In this document: in pieces, positions 1-10,741 of the stretch
Layout of the letters: every line of letters begins with the position of its first letter
How positions within the stretch are numbered: the first letter of the stretch is position 1
Assembly: GCA_022592445.1 (NCBI GenBank)
Contig: JABYQR010000159.1
Span: forward strand, 36,064-100,063
Length of the DNA: 64,000 nucleotides
DNA from: Cytidiella melzeri
Lineage: Eukaryota; Basidiomycota; Agaricomycetes; Polyporales; Irpicaceae
Direction: 5' to 3'
Translations under genes and position numbers: made by a program
Notes under the pieces: model-generated
What the model saw: only the letters and a program-made list of their open reading frames with translations
Database searches by the model: none
Told to the model about the DNA's origin: nothing

Positions 1-1769
1 CAAGTTCTGTAGGGAGGTTGATCATGTATATTGACCCATGGTCCAAGTTCTGCAGATTACCTGTTTTGTATCTGGGATATGTGATGTAGTAACTACTATG
101 ATGCTGTTATGAACCAATCTTTTGACGTTACACTACAACCCTCTTGTACTATTGTGCTTCTTTGCACATTTGAACAATACAGTGACATCTTGTTTCCTTC
201 CTGAATGACCATGCATTCCAGTGAAGCAAGCTGCCTACTTGCATTAGCTGAGTATATCTTCCAAGGGACATATGTTGAAGCTGTATAGAATCTGATGACT
301 TGAACAAGTGCTCACCTGAATGTCTGGCTTACTGGAACAACATGTGGGCAGATGTACATGTTTTTCAGGCTGATAACATGTACTATGACACACCACTGTG
401 AGAGGATTGTCCATAAAGTTCAGGCAATCAATGGCATGACCACTAAGAAGAGTCCATATTCCAATGCTGCAGATACTCATCTCTAACAAGGCTTGGACAT
501 TTGCAGTGGAGAGATGTGACACCAAATTTGAAGCTAATGTGATTATGTGCCAATCATGGAATGAAATGTAAGCTCTTGAAGGAGGCTCCTGGAATACTCT
601 CAGAGAGCTGAAATTATGTGCTAGACATAAATTGACCCTCTGAAGGTGGGACATCTAAGAATCTTGACCATGAGCGCATCAAGGCCAAAATTTTGAGTGG
701 ACACAACAGGCCCTAATGGTCTGGGGTTCCATCTGGCAGGAAACATGGCCAACCCTCAGCAGGTTGTTGCCAACTTGTGTGACACATCATGATTTCTCAC
801 TCATGTATTTGCAACTGGGACCAGGTGGATGCTCAAGAATGTACAGTGATCTGGAAGTGTCAGATAAGCAGCCTACCCACTTGAGTGACAAGATGGGAAA
901 GTGCTCAGAGCAGAACTTGGCACATTGCCTTGTACAGACAAGGAATGTCAATGCTACCACAAGCTAGCAGAGTTGACTTTGTGGTTCTCTGCTCTAGAGT
1001 CAATGACAGAGGCAGGTATACATAGAGAAATGTTTTGGGCATTTTATCAAATAATGTAATGATGTTTGGTGATCTGTTGTAGCAGTGATCCTCTTTGAGA
1101 ACATTTTGCTCAATGATTTGGGAGGGCCACATTGGTAGCAGACATAAATAGCCAAAAAACAGGGACACAATCAGCTATCTGTTGAGATTGTGGTATAGCA
1201 CCTCTTGGTGGGCTTTCCAGGGGCCTCTTGAAGTACATACTACTGACACTTGCAACACTTTCCCATATTGACTCTCGAGCTCAGTCACCAAGCACTAACT
1301 GTGACATGCCCCGCAACCTTCACAGACTACTGTTTGGGCTCCACATGGCTCAAACACAAGCTCAACTACCTCAGCTTTGATCTGTACAGTCCATAGCCAA
1401 CATGTTGTTCTGCTTGTTAAATGATCCCACTGCAGCACATTCTAAACCAAAGTATATATTTCTTGAACATGAATAGGAACCCAACTGCCTTCTCTGGAGA
1501 AATTCAAAGATGATGTGCAAGAGCAGGCTGCTTCTCAAGACTCGTGCCAAACAAGATTGGGTCATGCTTCAAACCCATTGACAACAAGCTAGTCATGGAC
1601 TGGGAACAGCAAGAGGAAGCCATGAGTGAGTTCTTGGATTAAGCTGCACCTCTCAATACTCCTTATTTCGGATTTGGACTTGTCACAAACATACTTATCT
1701 TTTTTTTCTGTTCTTTTTACTTATCTTGTCTTAATGAGGGCACACAGCTCTGCATGTAATGAAGAGGAA

Positions 1770-1880
1770 TGGTCGTGATAAACTCAACACAATGAAAGAG
1801 AACACAGTAAACTCGGTGCGGTGAAGTAGAAACAGGGTTGCAGTAACGCAATAAAGAAGTTTGCAGTAAAAAAAAGTGAA
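1770..1880 (-). repeat. Copy 1 of unnamed dispersed repeat
   Basis: Read on the minus strand this matches the copies near 4150-4245 (+) and 57951-58020 (-). Shared blocks in order are GTTACTGCA, TTCACCGCACCGAG, TTACTGTGTTC and CTTTCATTG. Family and full extent are unknown. Confidence 0.5.
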
Positions 1881-4149
1881 AGGAAAGAGGCCAACTCAAA
1901 GGTAGTGAAGTGCTACTTGTCTGAAACAAACCGCAGCAAAACACTTTAGGTAAGGTGATAAGACAAACTGTTGATATCTGCACGAGCCTAATGGGTGCCC
2001 GGATGATTGATACACAAGAAGAGGTACACTTTTATGGTAGGGGCAAAAGGGAGAGTCAAGGTTGACACATTACAGTGGCAACGGCAGCGACAAGACTTAA
2101 CTGGAGTCGGAGGAGAGATTGCGGGGTTGGTAGTGGAGGACTACTCCACCAGATTGGCGATGGGTGTTGCACACGAAGGCGTGTCTCACAAAGATATTGG
2201 GGGTGCCAGTGAGGTCAAACTGAATGAGTTTGCACTCGTGGTTTTCTCCCTCAAACATAGGAGAGAGCCAGCAGTCAGGATGTGGAGCAACAGGGCAATT
2301 GCAGTTGAGTGGTACAAAAGGACCAGATTGCAGTGGAACAGGATGGTTGCTTTGCATATTGCAGTAGGAGCAGTTTTCAAGCAAATCCGCTACAGAGGCA
2401 ACAGAGCTTGCTGGCAAGGGTGATTTGGTTGACAATCTTTTGGAAGGGGCTGAAGGCTCTACAGGAGGCTCTGGTGGAGGTGTTGGTGCTGGTGGAATAG
2501 GATAGCAATGCAGGATCTTGCAATGCGGACAATAGGGACAGCAACCGTCCAGTAAGTGAGGAACGGTGGGACAGTATCAACAGACTCAGGAAACGGAATG
2601 AGTCGCAGGCTCAGCGGACATAAACATAGGAGAAAGTTGCAGTGAGAGGAACACAGTTGCAGGTGGCTTAACGCAGTTGCAAAAGAAGGGGAAACTCTGG
2701 GGGGTGCTATTCTCTGACAAAAATTTACAAAGAGACTCGGTTTATATAGCTACAGTACCTCTCCTATCTTTAGTCTTCTCCGACTAAGTCCAACAAGAAA
2801 GCAACTGCCGAAACTCTAGACCTCTCAGCTCAACAGAGACAAATGCAATGGAACAAGTTGGCAAGCAGCGGGACACAGCCTGCATATGGCAAGGGTATGG
2901 GATGTGACACCTAAAAGTGGACGGGTTTTGGGTTGCTGTACACCACGTGGGATGCCGATAAAGGAGCGTCTGGGAACCTGTGATAGGAGACATCTTGCAA
3001 CACGACTCGGGCGCTAGGCTTGAATGATGGTGTTTTGCTGCAGTTCTGAGGAGGGTTTGATTCTCGCGGTCCTTATCCATTGGTTGGTCCGGCACAGCCT
3101 GCAGCAATCATGTGGGCAGGATGCAATGAAGGTTGCAACATTGTTGGAGGTTGGGCCAAAGAACCCTTGATGAATCCCCAGATGGCCACGCAAAGGTCCC
3201 GAGGTTTGGCCGATAATCATCGCCAAAGCCTGCTCGCTGTTCTTGGACCATCATGCTCCGCTACTCGGACCGCTGGAGTACACACGGTAGAATTGGTCTG
3301 CAGGCAAAGAAGTTGATATGCATGCAATGGGAGTTGGTCCGCAGTCCTAGGTGTTTTCCGGTCATATCAACGCTCAAGACCTGCAATGGCAAAACACTCC
3401 TTGGGCTTGTGGCACAACAACACCAGCAAGAGACTGACACTTCAGTTGCATTTCGGTTCAACTCCTATTGCAAATTGCAGGACATTACTCAATCAGCATT
3501 GTGCCACATGCACTGCAGACTGGTGCTTGCCCAGGTTTAGGAGTTGCACACCAAACCCTGCCTAGGTACATGCTGTGTCCTGCATTTTGCTGATTCACTC
3601 TATCATGTTTTGCCTCCGCTTGCTTGAACAGCTTGGTACATTGGTTTTCACCCTCGTGTTTGGACTTAGCATGAGAAAGGCAAGATTCAGGAGGCATAGC
3701 ATATAGATATAAGCAGTATCAAATGTAAATTTAAGGAAGAATACAACTCATTACGGCTGCTGGCTATCCCCCAACTTTGTTGGCAGTAATCACAAGTGCA
3801 AACTTGTCCAGTTTATTCTCACTGGCTTGTCCAATGTTGTTGTCAGACACACCTTTGTGTGCATCACCCATTGCCAATCTGGTGGAGTTGTTCTCCACTA
3901 TTGAACTTGTGACCCCTCCATCAATTCCGACTGAGTCCTGTCTCTGCCACTGTCATTGCAACAGTACCACATTGACACTCGCCTTTTTGCATACCATAAA
4001 AGTGCACATATCCTCGTGCAACACTCTGCCAAATAGCCATTGTGCATGAGCAGACATCAACAGTTCATCTTAACACCTTGTGTAGGTGAACCCGGCAATT
4101 TGTGTTTTACTATAGTCACTCTATTGCATTTCTTTTGGTCTCTTATTGT

Positions 4150-4245
4150 TTCACTGTGTTTCCATTGTATTTCTTTAGTGCATTACTGCAATTGTGTTTC
4201 ATCTTCACTGTGACAAGCTTACTGTGTTTTGCTTTCACTGCAACC
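4150..4245 (+). repeat. Copy 2 of unnamed dispersed repeat, CpG-decayed
   Basis: The core GCATTACTG...TTTCATCTTCACTGTG...AGCTTACTGTGTT...CTTTCACTGC aligns with the minus strand of 57951-58020. Several CG sites there are TG or CA here (CTGCGTT to CTGTGTT, TCGAGC to ACAAGC). It ends just before the LTR that starts at 4273. Confidence 0.55.
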
Positions 4246-4389
4246 TATTGCACTTTGCATTGTGCTGCTCATTGTTACAAACGGCCTTCACACCCTATCA
4301 TTTTTTTTCACTTCTTTAATCATCCCAGTAACTAGTTGTTTTCCTCACCTTTGCCTTGACAACTCAACTCATCTTTCCTCCTCTGTCGT

Positions 4390-5140
4390 GGATGGCCCGA
4401 CTAGCCCTTGATTTTTGTAATTTACTCTTGTTTTTATCTGTAAAACCTCGGGCTGCAACCCAGTTGCAACCCTCTCTGCACAAACTCCTTTGCACATCTA
4501 TTAAGCGCCCATATCACGTGGCTTAGACGCTCCACATGGTCACGTTACCTGGTACTACATCACACTGGCATGTGACTTAGCTTATGTAAGACCACATGGC
4601 TACAACCACATGGCTCAGCCCATAGCTAGGGTTTGACGTCATAGATACCGTCCACATGGGCTCCTTATTGTTCTTTCCCTATTGTTCTCTTTATGGAAGG
4701 ATGTTCTCACAGGTGTGGGAATGGAATACAATAGTTGGTCTCCTTTTAGATAGATTCTCTCATGAGTAGAGTTCTTGGCAAGGTCTAGACAATAGCGATT
4801 GCGCTCCTTTAGGTAGTTCTTTTGTTCTTTGCTCACACGACTTCTTGCAAAGCCTGCCCTCAACATGGTCTGTGCGCAGGTCCCTGAAGTCTATATATAC
4901 TGCTGCATGTACGCTTCTAGCCCCCCATCTCGACCTCTTGGTCTTTACTGGGCTAGGTAAGCAAACCCCCTCTGTACTACATAGCTGGTAGACAGAATAC
5001 TAACTTGGTCTTTACTGGGCTAGCTACCTGAACAAAGTTTATAGTTGGTGAGAGCATTGTGCTACACGCCTGCCACCACCTCGTTGTCGTCTTCCACATC
5101 GTGTCCCTAGTTGCTGCGTTGAGCTCTGTCTCCGTGAAAC
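4390..5140. other. Segment inside the LTR, possible nested insertion
   Basis: This stretch is absent from the LTR copy at 7966-8537. It has more CG dinucleotides than its surroundings, begins near TGTAAAACCTCGG (4439), and carries a TATATATACTG promoter-like box near 4893. That suggests a second, younger LTR or similar element. I could not fix its ends or a target duplication. The alternative is a deletion in the other copy. Confidence 0.4.
4937..5023 (+). repeat. Exact 20-nt direct repeat, 67-nt period
   Basis: CTTGGTCTTTACTGGGCTAG occurs at 4937-4956 and again at 5004-5023 with no mismatch. It lies downstream of the TATA-like box in the nested segment. Confidence 0.8.
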
Positions 5141-5743
5141 CCTCATTCCTTGCTTCCCATCACCTCTGTTCAACACAGACTATTATGTCATCAGTCTCCT
5201 TCTTGTTGCTGTGGAAACCTCAAACCTAACTCTGATTGGTTACTGTTGCCTTGGTTCCACCCTCGGCCCTTCTATACCTCTGTTACTGTTCTATTGAGTC
5301 CAATCCTGTCTATTCCCTCTTTTGAGTCCAACTCTGTCTATCTCCTGTCTCAGGTTCAACCCCTTTTCTATTGATCCCTTGCTCATGGCCTACCTTTCTA
5401 TTGTCTTTTGTTCTTGTGCCTTGAGGGTCTTCTCTCCCATTGGCTTGCCAAAGTAGCTATTGTTCTTGTCTATTGTTTCACTCCACTGTTCCTTTAATTG
5501 TTTACCACTATGTCGGACTGGTCCTAAAGTGGTTAGGTCAACATGTATAAATAGTTGCTGGATGCAGGGCTAGAACCTCAGTATATCCACTTTGAATCAA
5601 TATTTCTTCTATCAATCCATCATCTGTCTGCCATTGTGCTTGACAGTAACCATGCGGCCTAGACCATCATTTGACCTTGTGTGTGGATACATCAAGGGGT
5701 TCTGACTTGACACCTTGTCTCTTGATGATAGTCGGTCTTAGCA

Positions 5744-6478
5744 CTTATTGCATTGCATGGCATCGTTTTGCATCACATTGCATCATACTATTTGCATCTT
5801 CTTACTTTGCATCATCCTCTACCACCCGCTTGCACCTCTACCTCGCACTCTAAATATTGCATTGTGCAATTCATTGCCCTTTTGCTGTTTATTGCATCGC
5901 TACAGGCAATGTGCTATTTGTGTCTCCTTGCCCCATGATGCATTGTTACACCTCTATCACCCTGTTGCACCATGTTTCCTTGCACTCTGAGCCCCGCAAT
6001 GCATTACCTCTTGCTTGCGTCGAGGTACAGCCTAGGACTCTTGGACCCACTTGCAACATACCCTCAACTCCTACTTACGCATTTCATTGCCTCTTGCAAG
6101 TTCTAGTGTGTTTGTGCCTGGTCCCTTTGTGTCCAGGGGGTGTGTCAGTGTCTCAACGGCATGCAAGGTCAGGCAGCAAGTATCAACTGACTAGAAGATC
6201 CCCCAAAGCCCACATAGTCAGGGCTAGCTGCACCTATCATGCAATCAAATCCCCAGTGCTCCTATAGTATCAGTGATAGATCAAATACAGAACATACCAG
6301 ATAAACCTACACTATGATTTGTATTCATTGCCCTCTGCAGAGAAGCATTGCAAACAAATCAGTGGTCTAGATGTATATCATTGCAGAATTCAGTGACTTG
6401 TTTGGGAAAATGGCAAGTGTACAACAGAAGAAGGGGGAAAGAAACAGGATGATGCAGAGGAATTGGTTTCTTGACCCT
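5744..6478. other. TTGCAT-rich degenerate tract, no gene
   Basis: About 5745-5920 is an imperfect array of TTGCAT/TTGCATC words directly downstream of the LTR. The rest has short frames without recognisable products. A 75-nt block at about 6412-6487 is a diverged duplicate of about 7097-7170. Confidence 0.5.
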
Positions 6479-6487
6479 GACACTATG
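6412..6487 (+). repeat. Diverged duplicate block, copy a
   Basis: CAAGTGTACAACAGAAG... runs to GACACTATG and pairs with about 7097-7170 (CAAGTGTACAATAGAAG... to GACACTAGG). The SINE-like element at 6488 is inserted directly after this copy. Confidence 0.55.
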
Positions 6488-6860
6488 AGTTGGGATGCTG
6501 AGGAGTTTTGGTTGAAGAAGACAGGGCACTCGTTTCAAGCCTCTCTCTGAGGGAGAGTTCATTTTCTATCCCCCCCGACTACTTTGAAGCTCACAGGATG
6601 AGCTACTGCTCTCCTGATGGGATTAGACGCATCTAACCGACCCCCTCACAAAGGGTTATGGCAAGCACCTGGCATCGTTACCCAAGTGGGAGACTCTGGT
6701 CACGCTCTATTCGCACACCACTGAGGGGAGGAGGTGTCCTTATCCAATCCACGTTGCTTATGCGGTGTGATGGTTTGTAGTTAGCTCTAGTGGTGTATGT
6801 TCGGCTGTCGTGCGCCCCTGGCTTTTGCTGGCGCCTTTCAATATTTATTGGAAAAAAAAA
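6488..6860 (+). mobile_element. SINE-like non-LTR insertion with TSD and A-tail
   Basis: The 373-bp segment is flanked by identical 9-bp repeats GACACTATG (6479-6487 and 6861-6869) and ends in A9. Both are hallmarks of target-primed reverse transcription. It is much richer in CG than its surroundings, so probably arrived later. It codes for nothing evident. A weak tRNA-type B-box candidate (GTTTCAAGCC) lies near 6530, but I could not fix an A box. It could be a SINE or a truncated LINE tail. Confidence 0.55.
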
Positions 6861-6869
6861 GACACTATG

Positions 6870-7965
6870 TGGCTTTGATTGTGACAGACAGTAACCTGTT
6901 TCAGATAAAGCAATCTATCACTTGGCAATATCAGCTGCAATCAATGCCAATTTAATTTCTCTATCACTCCTATTAGATGAAAGCTGTTTCAGATTGTACA
7001 ATTTCAACAGTTCTCAGAATCAGATTGCAATATTGAAGCCAGTAATGGAAAGATTTTGCCTCCCAAGCTCTTAAAGTGATGACACTGCTATCTGTCAAGT
7101 GTACAATAGAAGGAGGAGGGAAAGAAGCAGGAGGTTGGGAGGAGCTGGTTCTTTCTCACTGACACTAGGCCTACTCAGGGTAGATGTACACACCTGAGAC
7201 CGACTTGGAGCTGTTCAAGTAGGTGGTTGAGCACCCAAGCAAATGAAACAGTGCAAGTGAGCACCAATTCACTTCCATGGTAGGGTTAGACTTACGGTGT
7301 GCACCTCAAATAACAACCTTCATGACTGCCATCACTATGGCTGGACCAACACAACAGCAAGCCCTACAGCAAACTGAGGATTATTGTTAGCACTTGAAAG
7401 AGGATTGTGATTAGTCAACTCTATTGCATATACTGATGGAAACTATAGAGGTCTTGGATGAAGTAGATGACACTATTAGCAACACTGACACAGTCTCATC
7501 AGTCTCATTCACCTCCTTCTCTGCCTCATATACATCTTCAGCCTCATGGGCTCAAGCAATGACTTGAGATGGCAAAAATGTGATGTCTTATCATTGAGCA
7601 GAATTTGGACTTGGCTGTGCAGAAATCAGGAAGACCTGAGTTATGGATTGCTGCATTCCACACTGCACTAGAAGAGTTATGATTGCTCTAATCTCTCTTC
7701 AAGATGAGCCAGTTTGTTTACCATCTGATGACAAAAAGAGGCAGGTAAAGAAATACACTTCTGATCATGGCTTCAAGAGCTGGAGAAATGGTTTCATGGC
7801 ACAAACTTCTGCCTTTCCAAGAAACCTGGATTTTTTAGTTCAACCTACTTAGTCAAAGATAAACGATACTCATTTGTGCACACGTGAACATTCAATGTCT
7901 TGTTTTACATACTCCTCCCCTTTCAAGATACTTGTCTTCCCTCATGATCTTTGCATTGTTAACTA
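6870..7965. other. Decayed non-coding stretch
   Basis: Holds the second duplicate block (about 7097-7170) and short frames only. CG is rare. No product or RNA gene is recognised. Confidence 0.5.
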
Positions 7966-8537
7966 TGTTAAGACCGACTATTGTCAAGAGACAAGTTGTC
8001 AAGTCAGAACCCCTTGGTGTGGCTACACACAAGGTCGAATGCTGCGCGGTCACTGTCAAGCACAGTGGCAGACAGATGATGGTTCAATAGAAGGAATGTT
8101 GATATGAAGTGGATAGACTGAGGTTCTAGCCCCATGTCTAGCGGCTATTTATACATGTTGACCTGTTTATGGGCCAGTTAGAGAGATGGAACATGAGCCA
8201 AAGAACAATAGAAGGGGTTGAACCCAAAACAGGGGATAGACAGGGTAGAACCTGAAACAGGGGACATACAGGGTTGAACCTGATAGAACGGTAACGGAGT
8301 TATGGAAGAGCCAAGTGTAAAACTAAAGCAATGGTAACCAATAGGGGTTAGGTCTGAAGTAATAAGAACAAAGTGAGGGGGTTAATGACATAGTAGTCCA
8401 TGTTGAACAGGAATGATAAGGGATTGGAACTAATGGGGAAAAGACGAGTTGGATCGTCAAGGTAAAGCAAAGAGATAGCTAGCTACTTGTTATGAGAAAA
8501 GAATGAAAATAGTAAAGTGTGAAGACCGTTTGTAACA
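7966..8537 (-). mobile_element. LTR copy (-), 572 bp, probably solo
   Basis: On the minus strand it runs TGTTACAAACGG...GGTCTTAACA and matches the LTR at 4273-5743 without the long internal segment. A TATAAATAG box lies at 8145-8153 on the minus strand. The 5-bp flanks (AACTA and CTATG) do not match. I see no primer-binding site or polypurine tract next to it. It may be a solo LTR whose duplication has decayed, or one end of a rearranged element. Confidence 0.65.
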
Positions 8538-9272
8538 CTATGCAATTGGCTGTGTTGGCACTTTACATGATGCCACTCAGTTCTAGGATATGCACATTGC
8601 TCAGAACTGATGACACTTTCTTGCCAACAACAAGTGGATTTCGGCCAATAGTGCATACCTGTTGTCATCATGGTGTGCTACTCTGTTCTGCACTCCTGCA
8701 AAGAGGAGATTGACTTAGCTTCAAAGACAATACACTCACTGAGTATCATGGGTAAGTACTTTCTGTTACATTCATAAACTATAATGCATACTATTATAGC
8801 CCTAAGTTCACTTGAAGCATGTTAGTGCCCAACTCAAGGATTGTTTCCAGCTCTTTAGAGGAATAAAAAAACTCTCTTCAGGATGTGAACCAACATTGAT
8901 TTCTTATTAAACGGCAGCAATGCTCGATTGTCCTTCACAACCTTATCATTCAAGTTGCAGCCAAAGAAAACTTTTCCTAACACAGAATGGATCCTACCAA
9001 TTGCCCATGCCAATGAAGACAAGTTTGATAATGGGGTGGATATTGATGCAATATTGATGTGAAGAAAGATGAACACTTATTAGAGGGGTAGCGTTTCCTC
9101 AAACATTGTTGGAAAAGTTGTTCAGAGATGAAGCCTATATCAATGCACAATGCCAATAGATTGTAATGAAGAGCTATAGCAATCACAATATCAATACAAG
9201 CATTTGGAGTAGAAAGATACAAAGACCAGAATTGTCAAGCAAGTAGCAGCACTAAACAATACAGCAGTATCA
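8538..9272. other. Non-coding, AT-rich, nothing recognised
   Basis: Short frames on both strands, no motif or product recognised. It probably belongs to the same decayed block. Confidence 0.45.
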
Positions 9273-10082
9273 TCAAAGCAGCATAGGTATGTACCAGAGT
9301 TGTTCAATAGGGGCAGCATCATCATTAGACATATTTGAAGAACCTACCTGAATCAATCCTCCCAACTGTACCTTGAGCATCTGCAGCCTAATCTGGAGTT
9401 CAAGTTGTTTAAGTTGTTGCTCACCCAGAAGACAATCATGCTTGTGCTGCTGACATTGAACCAAAAGCTCATATTCACGCCGAGCCTGGTTAGCGTCTGC
9501 TTGGAGCTAAGCAGTGGTGAGGAGGTGTGTGTGGCCATCTCAAAGTTGCTCAGTCTTGTACTGTATCTTCTTTAACTCTATCTTCTGTGCAGCTTTAGAC
9601 TTGACAGCATTCAGCAATGCATTGACAGGACTGAATGTGTCCTCAATAGTGGCCTCAGAGTGCGAGCATTTGACACCTGGAGATTTAGGTCCAGAGGATA
9701 TCAGAGAGGAGTTGCGTGAGACAGAAGTGCTGTGTGGTGCTGAGGGAACAGGCAACATGAAGGCATCAGGAGATGAAGACACCGGAGCTGCGCAATGACC
9801 AATACCTCGATGAGGAGGTTGTCCTCGAGTAACAGTGCTTCCCGAAGCTGTAGCTATAGCTGGCATTTGTGCTTGTGCGAGAGCTGCTGCTGAGGCTCAA
9901 GGTGGGCTATTGTCGAAATTGATCACCTGTGTGGAAGATATGGCGAAAGGACCAGAACTAAGAGTAGTTCTCGACAGAGGGCCTTGATCAACATCCATAT
10001 CCTCAGGATCTTGACTGCGTTCAGCAAAATTGTCTGTACCCTGATTGTTGTCTTTAAGAATCTCTGCTCTTGATGGGGGCAT
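9273..10082 (-). pseudogene. Decayed coiled-coil ORF with three in-frame stops
   Basis: One minus-strand frame stays open from about 10082 to 9273 except for TGA at 9897-9899, TGA at 9540-9542 and TAG at 9507-9509. Each would be CGA or CAG after a single C-to-T reversal. The readable product has a Ser/Thr/Pro-rich middle, then a Lys/Gln/Leu-rich coiled coil (KIELKKIQYKTEQL, EQQLKQLELQIRLQML). That layout recalls C-terminal tails of transposon-associated DNA-binding proteins in mushrooms, but I cannot name the family. A related upstream piece (10288-10100) is in another frame, so at least one indel is likely too. Confidence 0.6.
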
Positions 10083-10741
10083 CCTGTGCAGCCTGTGACT
10101 TTCCCTTTCCCTGCTAGATTGTTAGACATATGCTCATATAGTTTGTTGACAGCTTCCCTTATCCTGAAGGCTGGCAACATGGTCAGAGCTCCACCGAGAG
10201 AGACAAATTTGAATGTGGATGCCTGTACTCTCTTCTTCGTTTCGAGTTGGGCACTTGAAGACGCACATTTCAACAGAGTAGCATACACTGATACTGTCTA
10301 CTCATGGCTAGAAATGCAGCTCCAAGTGTCGATTTCTTGTCTTTTAATTGGAGGCTTGAGCCTCAGAGCTGCTGGGAGCTTGGTGGCGTTGCTGTCCGAG
10401 TCTACGAGGCGACGGCGTTCGTCCGAGTGACCGAGTGGTCGTCTCCGCTCACTGGCAAGACCGTAACTCTAGTGCTTGCCTTTTCCCCTGACCTGCGTGT
10501 ACACACGACCAAGACTCGCCTACGCCTCGTATGCAACTTCAGATCCTCAGGCTACTAGATCAGACTTACATTGCCTAAGAGACATACTGTCGCGTGTTTC
10601 GACTCTCAGGGTCTCACTCCGAATTCGAGTCTGCAAGATTAAACCAAAATCACTTTCTCAGCCGACATTTTCACTCACGACACTGTACTTGCATATCGAC
10701 ACCCATCTTTAAACCCTTCGAGCATCTCCAACTCTCACATC
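10083..10741. other. Transition from decayed block to gene core
   Basis: The first part carries upstream remnants of the pseudogene. From about 10,380 on CG becomes common again and the sequence looks like ordinary gene-rich DNA. The last few hundred bases must hold the RasGAP promoter, but I see no clear TATA box. Confidence 0.45.

Larger units (their letters stand above)
1..4272. other. Decayed CpG-poor repeat block, no intact gene
   Basis: Only short unrelated reading frames are present and none resembles a known protein. CG dinucleotides are very rare: I count one in the first 600 bases. TG and CA are common, as expected after long cytosine methylation and deamination. Two fragments of one unnamed repeat lie here (about 1770-1880 and 4150-4245). 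TTGCAGT/ACTGCAA-type words are common between about 1.8 and 3.6 kb. I read the stretch as old transposon debris. Confidence 0.6.
4273..5743 (+). mobile_element. LTR copy (+), probably solo, interrupted
   Basis: It begins TGTTACAAACGG and ends GGTCTTAGCA, so has TG...CA ends. The flanks CTCAT (4268-4272) and CTTAT (5744-5748) look like a 5-bp target duplication with one change. The minus strand of 7966-8537 matches it at both ends and along its length, including an identical 18-nt stretch with a TATAAATAG promoter box (5537-5554 and 8145-8162). This copy is about 900 bp longer than the other; most of the excess lies at about 4390-5140. No polymerase genes lie beside it. Confidence 0.65.

Noticed and set aside
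244..654. 136-codon minus-strand frame in the left block
   Set aside because: No family likeness, and the block is CpG-decayed with rare stops by composition; likely a chance frame.
2007..2435. Overlapping frames of 112-138 codons on both strands
   Set aside because: Opposite-strand overlap within repeat-rich text and no recognisable domain.
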